Below are positions 8,581 to 13,270 of a DNA stretch of 13,270 nucleotides, one piece after another. Source of the stretch: Podila epigama (taxonomy: Eukaryota > Mortierellomycota > Mortierellomycetes > Mortierellales > Mortierellaceae); contig JAAAVE010000808.1 in NCBI GenBank assembly GCA_015679605.1, forward strand, positions 1-13,270, given 5' to 3'. The notes under the pieces are model-generated. The model ran no database searches and was not told the origin of the DNA. It saw only the letters and a list, made by a program, of their open reading frames with translations. The position numbers and the translations under genes are program-made. Numbering within the stretch: the stretch's first letter is position 1; the number at the start of each line of letters is the position of its first letter.

Positions 8581-10703
8581 ATGGCACCACCGCATTCATA
8601 TTCACATTCACACTCACATTCATACTCGCATTCGCATTCGCATTCACATTCACATTCACGTTCAGATTCATACTCACACTCGGACCTGTTTGACGACGAC
8701 AGCCTCACTCAATACCAGAGCTCAACTCCTCCAAGAGTGAACACAACAAGGACACACAGTAACGAAAAACTAAAACTAAAACAACAACAACAACACTCTG
8801 GGCGTCCAAAGAGTCCTCGCTTCAATCGACCCATTTCACCTTCTCAATCACCGACGTCTCTAACGTCCTCATCTTCGCTACTCCCTGGCAAGCGAGGAAA
8901 GGCAGCTCAGCTGGGGATGGTCGCCGTCATCCTCTTTCCTCCAGTCTCGATCTTTTTCATCTTTATGCTCCCGGCTGTCCTCCTTATCTCAAGTAATGCA
9001 TTTCTTTCTCTTGTGTATGTGTGCGTGTGTGTGTGTGTGTTTTTTTTTGTTGCGATAGGAACCTCCCCCATGACTGACCAAAGAAAAAAGTATTCGCATA
9101 TGATTTGGAATGAATAGTCGTCATCTTGTATTCGGTTGCTTGGTATCTTTATTGGACAATGGTACCAAAGATGAGTTTTTCAAAAATGCTGTTGGATCCG
9201 CGGAGAGTGTGGAAACTGAACAAGGTGTTCTTTGGGGTGATTGCAAGCAACATTGCTCTCATCCCTGTCGGCATTTCTCTAGCCAAGTATCGTTTTTGGA
9301 CCGCACAGCGGACAAATATTCTCCTGTATGTTGTTGTTTTTTGATTTTCTTTCATAAGCAGTTGCATCGATCGATCGTCCATCATCTGGTTACTGCATTT
9401 TTGCTATTCTATTTGTTTGATGTTGTTATTGCTGTTGTGTATCCTCAAAAAATATTCTCAGCCCAACACTGGGCTGAGTTCTTGTACCTCCTACTTCAAA
9501 AAGAAAAAAAAAGATGAACAAGAAAACTAATGCGTCTCTTCGCCATTGGACTCAATAGTACCGACATTCTCTTTAATCCTAAACGACCCACGATGATGGA
9601 CATCCACGCAAAATGGGATAGCAAATCAGGATACTCGGACGCGACAGGCACGTTACGTCCCGTCGTTGTCTTTATCTATGGAGGCTCATGGTCTTCAGGA
9701 ACTCGGGCAAAGTATTCGTTACTTGGCGCAAAGCTCAGGCAAATGGGTTACGTCGTTATGATTCCAGACTACACTCTCTATCCTAAAGGCTCTGTCGGTG
9801 AGATGCTGGAAGATGTCAAGGCGGCTATTCAATATGCTAGTAGGAACTGTCACCGGTACGGTGGTGACCCTGAACGACTGTATTTGATGGGTCATTCTGC
9901 AGGTGCACATCTTTGCGCGCTGACAGTGCTCAAGGATTGTCTCATCAGGATACCGCATGCTATTCTCGGTCCTTCGCCATCATCCATCTCGTCCTCACCC
10001 GTCCTCTCAGCGTTACTCTATGAAGCGTCCAAGAAGCAAAAGATAAACGACAGAGAATTGCTGCGTGGACAGAATGGAGACCAGGACGATGTGCTTCCAC
10101 GCCTGCGTGGTCTGATTCTCTGTGCAGGTGTATATGATATTGGGGAGCACTACAAGCACGAGACAATGCGTGGAGTAGAGCAAATCTCTGCCATGTCAAG
10201 AGCCATGGGAGGCAGTGCGTTGACTTTTGGCATGAATTCACCCACCATCATTGCACAAGAGCTCCTGCAAGTATCTACAACCATCGACAATCGGTATCCA
10301 GAATCTCAGACGCGACACCAGCTGCTCCTTCGACATTTGAAGGCGCTCTTCCCAGTTGAGACACTGATGATTCATGGCGATGAAGACCAGACTGTACCAG
10401 CACGTTCCTCGATGGAGTTTTGGATGGAGTTGAAGGCACTCGGGTTGGGGTCAACTGTCAAACTAAGGGTTGTTCCTGGCATGGTTCATCATGACCCTGT
10501 TGTTGGTAAGGAGAGTGTATTTTTTTTTCCTGTTACAATTTCTTTATCCATATCCCCCATGGCTAATGACAACCATCCTGTTTCCTGTTTCCTGTTTTCT
10601 CTTAGGTTTAATGCCAACCTTTACACGACCCAATTCTTTCACATCATTGCTGGAGAGCGAACTGAGTCAGTTTATCGATGATGGTCATAAGCGACGAGAA
10701 TAG
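8581..10703 (+). CDS. membrane-anchored alpha/beta-hydrolase (esterase/lipase, prenylcysteine methylesterase-like)
   Basis: Exons are 8581-8992, 9118-9325, 9559-10505 and 10606-10703, giving 554 aa. The N-terminus is a Ser-His repeat (about 5-34), followed by a Q/S/P-rich disordered region. Hydrophobic segments span about 111-151 and 174-193, so the enzyme is probably anchored in the ER or another internal membrane. The hydrolase domain begins near 240. YGGSW (247-251) is the oxyanion-hole motif (usually HGG). GHSAGAH carries the nucleophile S320, HGDEDQTVP the acid D483, and VPGMVHHD the histidine H517 or H518. GYVVMIPDY and [12 protein letters not shown] resemble plant isoprenylcysteine methylesterase and related fungal esterases. 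The substrate cannot be told from sequence. Intron 2 has two in-frame acceptors: I prefer 9558 (CTAAT branch site, CAATAG) over 9522, which would add 12 residues. The last exon gives [12 protein letters not shown] to the KRRE end. Confidence 0.88.
8593..8682 (+). repeat. hexanucleotide minisatellite encoding (Ser-His)n
   Basis: About 15 imperfect 6-bp units (CATTCA, CACTCA, CATTCG and variants) lie inside the first coding exon of the hydrolase and encode alternating Ser with His, Tyr, Arg or Asp. Third-base variation among units suggests the array is not brand new. Confidence 0.9.
9012..9040 (+). repeat. (TG)n microsatellite in hydrolase intron 1
   Basis: An imperfect TG run is followed by T9, inside the 125-nt first intron (8993-9117) of the hydrolase, between donor GTAATG and acceptor GAATAG. 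Confidence 0.9.
9457..9478. repeat. strong intronic stem-loop in the hydrolase gene
   Basis: CTCAGCCCA and TGGGCTGAG form a perfect 9-bp stem around the loop ACAC. It lies in intron 2, 44 nt before the weaker acceptor (9522) and 80 nt before the preferred one (9558). As RNA it would be very stable. Confidence 0.8.
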
Positions 10704-10898
10704 ATATAATACATTTTATTGTTTATTTTTTGTTTCGTTGTTTTCTCTGTATAATTGCTCGTTACATTTGATGCACGACACTAGACAGGTGGGGGGGATA
10801 ATACGAAGAAAGAAAGACGTATATTCGCCGTATTCGTGAGAAGAGAAAATGAAAGGAGTAATAGCAAGGGAAGAAAAAACCAAGTGACAAAGGATTCA
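10704..10898. terminator. shared 3' region of the convergent hydrolase and Ras genes
   Basis: Only 195 bp separate the two stop codons. On the minus strand AATAAA occurs twice, at 10727-10722 and 10720-10715, about 170-180 nt past the Ras stop and within 25 nt of the hydrolase stop. The two transcripts therefore probably overlap at their 3' ends. No canonical hexamer serves the plus-strand gene. Confidence 0.5.
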
Positions 10899-13154
10899 CT
10901 ACAGAATGTTGCACTTTGACTTCTTCTTGGGTGTCCTGTGTCCTCCATGAGGTGCAGGACCATCGCGCGCCTGTCGAATCATGCGCACGACATTGTGAAA
11001 TGACATCTCCACATTCTCACAGGTCTTGGCCGATGTTTCCGTAAACTCACAGTGCAACAGCTTTGACATTTGGTAACCCTCGTCTCGAGACACCTCACGC
11101 TCTGTCAACTTGTCGCACTTGTTGCCCACCAACATCAACGGTACATTCTCTGTATCCTTGACCCGTGTAATCTGATCCCGGAATCGTTTTATCCGCTCAA
11201 ATGTCGACCTTGCAGCAATCGAATACACCAACAAGAATCCTTCGCCGTCACTATATATAAAGATGTACACCGCGTAACAGGTTAGTTTCGATGACACTTT
11301 TTTTCCTTACCAACGGTTTGGTACACAGCAATAAGAGTGACAATAAGAGACAAGGGCGACATATAGAGACGGAGATGGCACCATGACCTGATGCTATATG
11401 TGAGAAAAAATACTTACCGGATCCATTGATCTCTCAATGCAGTGTACTCTTCTTGACCAGCAGTATCAAGCACCTCAAGTACGCACGATTGGTCGTCAAT
11501 GACAACCTGCTTGCGATACGAGTCTTCGATGGTGGGATCATATGTCTGATTAGAAAAGAAAATATTAATTAATCAAAGGAGGGTTGGTTAGTCAAGGAAA
11601 ACGAATGGAAAAGAACATGGTTTAGGGTGAGAGAGGTAATGTTTTTTTTTGCATGTCTATCTATCCCCATTCTGCGTCACTAAACAGCTCTTTTTTACAC
11701 TTTGCAATATTATGATGCTCTCATAATATTTTTTTCCTTTCTTTCCTTTGGCCTTGTTGTTGATGTTGTTATTGTTGTTATTGTTTGTTGTGTTGTTTAT
11801 TGTTGTTTGATGTTTGATGTGTGATGTTTAATGTTTTTGTAGGGTAGGTACCATGTCCAAAGTAGAAGAGAGAGAAAAAAAAAAAGACCCATGCGCGATA
11901 ATACAATCACACAGCATGCAATGCATCCAATATGGCAAAACTTTCTTTGTAGTGTTGCGCAGGTAGCATGTCACCTCTCCCTTCCCATTACACTTGTTTT
12001 TTTCTCTTCATCTCTTCATCTGTTTCGTACTATGCAATAATACATTAGTACCATGACAGACCCACAACAAGAGTGCACATTGCCTTTTCAGTTGGCTCAC
12101 GATGTAAAAAAAAGGCCGACTGTGCATATTTCTTCTTTTCCAATGCCTCTACCTTTAGCCCTTCCTTCCCACCCCTCGCTTCTCTCTTTTTTTTTTCCCT
12201 TTGACATTGCCACATCGCCACATTGCCATATCGCCATATTGCCACAGTGCCATTCACTGTGTAATGTGTTGAAACGAACTAAACAACAATGATCTTAATG
12301 ACTTACCTCTGTTTTTTTTGTTGTTGTTGTTGTTGTTGTTATTGTTGATGTGTTGTTGATTTGACAGGCAGAGGCAAAAAACAAAGATAAAAAGGTTCCA
12401 AGTAGATGGCTCGGTTAGAATGGAAAGGCGTCGCCTAAAAAGTACATGCATGGCCATCATCATTTTTCTGTTTGCCACTCGCCACAAGGTCGACCACCGA
12501 CTACCATCGCCTTCTTCACAATGGGTGAAGAAGAGTGGAGGAGGGGGGGGCTATTGCAAGGCGATGCAGATGCAGATGAGGCAATACTCACATACCCACG
12601 AAATGGTTTAGACAAAGCTAAACAAAGATATGCATGAATAAAAAAAAAATAAAAAAAAAAGATGAGACTTGTTAGAAAAAAAAAACGTTTGCTATCAAAT
12701 GAGGAGTAATTGTTTTCTGTTGCCCACTTGTCTAATCCCACTTTTTTCCCTTCTCCTTTTTGAGTTGTCAGTTCGCTTTCTTTGCTTTCTTTGGGCGAGA
12801 TGTATGCAGAGCAGAGTGAACGTGACGAGAGGGGGAAAAAAAAGACGGGGGTGCTCTGTTGAACATCATGCCCTCGGAGCGACGCGACAATGACACGAAA
12901 CGACCATCGTCAGTGTCATCGTCGCAGCGTCTCATCGTCTCATTGTCCTATTGACCCATCAACCATCAAACATCAACACATCATCAAGCATACAATCCAA
13001 TACAATCCAATACAATCCAATACAATCCAATGCAATCCAATCCAATACAACCATACAATAAACATCATCCATCTCTGCTTTCTTTTTTGAAGAATAGCAA
13101 TAATAATAATGAAATGACAATGAGGAGGTGGCTTACCTGGATAGTCAATGCGGT
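10899..13154 (-). CDS. ras: Ras-family small GTPase, 5' end outside the window
   Basis: Minus-strand exons, 5' to 3': 13137-13154 (TALTIQ), 12596-12617 (LCLNHFV plus G), 12307-12308 (AG), 11418-11545 ([10 protein letters not shown] onward) and 10899-11250. Together they encode 173 residues. The first roughly 16-18 residues, including the P-loop GGVGK, lie past the right edge. This is a signalling switch at the plasma membrane. The effector loop [16 protein letters not shown] with the catalytic glutamine, NKCD and ETSAK are all intact. [17 protein letters not shown] resembles fungal Ras2/RasB proteins rather than Rho, Rab or Rap. The C-terminus has a basic patch (PKKKSK) and the CaaX box CNIL; leucine at the last position favours geranylgeranylation. 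The last intron is 167 nt with donor GTAAGT and an acceptor ending TATATAG. The 2-nt exon is deduced from codon joining and is less certain than the rest. Confidence 0.93.
11754..11842 (+). repeat. GTT-rich low-complexity tract in a Ras intron
   Basis: Irregular TTGTTG/TTATTG/TTTGATG units lie inside the 761-nt Ras intron, reading as CAA-rich on the transcribed (minus) strand. Confidence 0.85.
12209..12256 (+). repeat. six 8-bp tandem units GCCAYAKY in a Ras intron
   Basis: Units are GCCACATC, GCCACATT, GCCATATC, GCCATATT, GCCACAGT and GCCATTCA. They lie about 50 nt downstream of the predicted 2-nt exon in transcript orientation. Units alternate C/T in a pattern suggesting two-step (16-bp) duplication. 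Confidence 0.85.
12307..12308 (-). other. predicted 2-nt microexon 'AG' of the Ras gene
   Basis: On the minus strand the sequence reads ACAG, then AG, then GTAAGTCAT. The preceding exon ends in phase 1 (GTG G, before GTATGTGAG), and the following exon begins in phase 0 (ACA TAT GAT). Two bases are needed; AG gives GAG, the Glu of NHFVETYDP. Confidence 0.65.
12310..12358 (+). repeat. (TTG)n/T8 tract adjoining the predicted 2-nt exon
   Basis: T8 and about eight TTG units with one TTA and some TGs. On the minus strand this reads as (CAA)n followed by A8, directly upstream of the CAG acceptor of the 2-nt exon, so that acceptor has no polypyrimidine tract. Confidence 0.85.
12991..13040 (+). repeat. 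five 10-bp tandem units TACAATCCAA in a Ras intron
   Basis: Four exact TACAATCCAA units and a fifth with one change (TGCAATCCAA), then a decayed TCCAATACAA. They lie in the 519-nt intron between the 18-nt and 22-nt Ras exons. There are no spacers, so this is not a CRISPR array. Confidence 0.9.
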
Positions 13155-13270
13155 CTGGATGACAGAGAGTCGTGTCGAACGCGGGAAAAAAAAAGGACGA
13201 GATAAAAAAAAGGAGAGAGTTAGTGACTGGATGTTTTGTCGCAAACACGCGTGTCTGTGCATGGTCAATG

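Noticed and set aside
8216-8677. Minus-strand frame rich in Asn-Val/Asn-Ala
   Set aside because: It is the antisense shadow of the Ser-His hexanucleotide repeat of the hydrolase.
9530-10681. A stand-alone 383-codon hydrolase starting at ATG 9530
   Set aside because: Exons upstream supply the membrane anchor in the right phase, and the ATG at 9530 overlaps a likely branch site. The last 100-nt intron would have to be retained.
12254-12487. Minus-strand frame with a poly-Asn run
   Set aside because: The Asn run is the (CAA/AAC)n intronic repeat of the Ras gene. The frame does not fit the Ras reading phase.
12594-12602. Alternative donor GTGGGT giving NHF joined directly to TYDP in Ras
   Set aside because: It keeps the frame without a 2-nt exon but deletes two residues at the entry to switch I, a spacing that is invariant in Ras proteins.
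12991-13040. Possible CRISPR array
   Set aside because: The units are contiguous 10-mers with no spacers, in a eukaryotic intron.

Overview
The window looks like nuclear DNA of a filamentous fungus. Five protein genes can be supported. All are interrupted by GT-AG introns with fungal donors (GTAAGT, GTATGT, GTGAGT) and CTAAC/CTAAT-like branch sites. Intergenic DNA and introns are full of A/T homopolymers and short tandem repeats. Protein similarity judged by eye and intron style fit an early-diverging fungus such as Mortierellomycotina, but genus and species cannot be fixed from the sequence.

Layout: 1-2689 is gene-free, repeat-rich DNA in which I see no gene. At 2826-3299 (+) lies a small TATA-driven two-exon gene of unknown function. 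At 3610-6093 (+) lies the spliceosomal cyclophilin CWC27 in four exons. At 6411-7545 (-) lies mitochondrial ribosomal protein mL49 (Img2 family) in three exons, convergent with CWC27. A roughly 1 kb divergent promoter region (7546-8580) separates it from a membrane-anchored alpha/beta-hydrolase of the isoprenylcysteine-methylesterase-like type (8581-10703, +, four exons). The last gene is a Ras GTPase (10899-13154, -), convergent with the hydrolase. Its first coding exon or exons lie beyond the right edge.

The most striking structure is the 5' half of the Ras gene. The segment from just after the P-loop lysine to the start of switch I is cut into an 18-nt exon (TALTIQ), a 22-nt exon (LCLNHFV plus one base) and, as I read it, a 2-nt exon 'AG' at 12307-12308, with introns of 519, 287 and 761 nt between them. 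The 2-nt exon sits between a CAG acceptor and a perfect GTAAGT donor. It supplies exactly the two bases needed for the conserved glutamate of NHFV-E-TYDP. If it is skipped, translation stops two codons later. The same mRNA could also come from one intron with an abnormal 3' end, so this needs an experimental or comparative check.

The five genes are unrelated housekeeping and signalling functions (splicing, mitochondrial translation, Ras signalling, a lipase/esterase-like enzyme). They do not form a cluster with a joint function. One possible thematic link is prenyl-protein biology: the hydrolase belongs to the family that contains prenylcysteine methylesterases, and its convergent neighbour is a prenylated Ras. 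I treat this as coincidence unless synteny shows otherwise.
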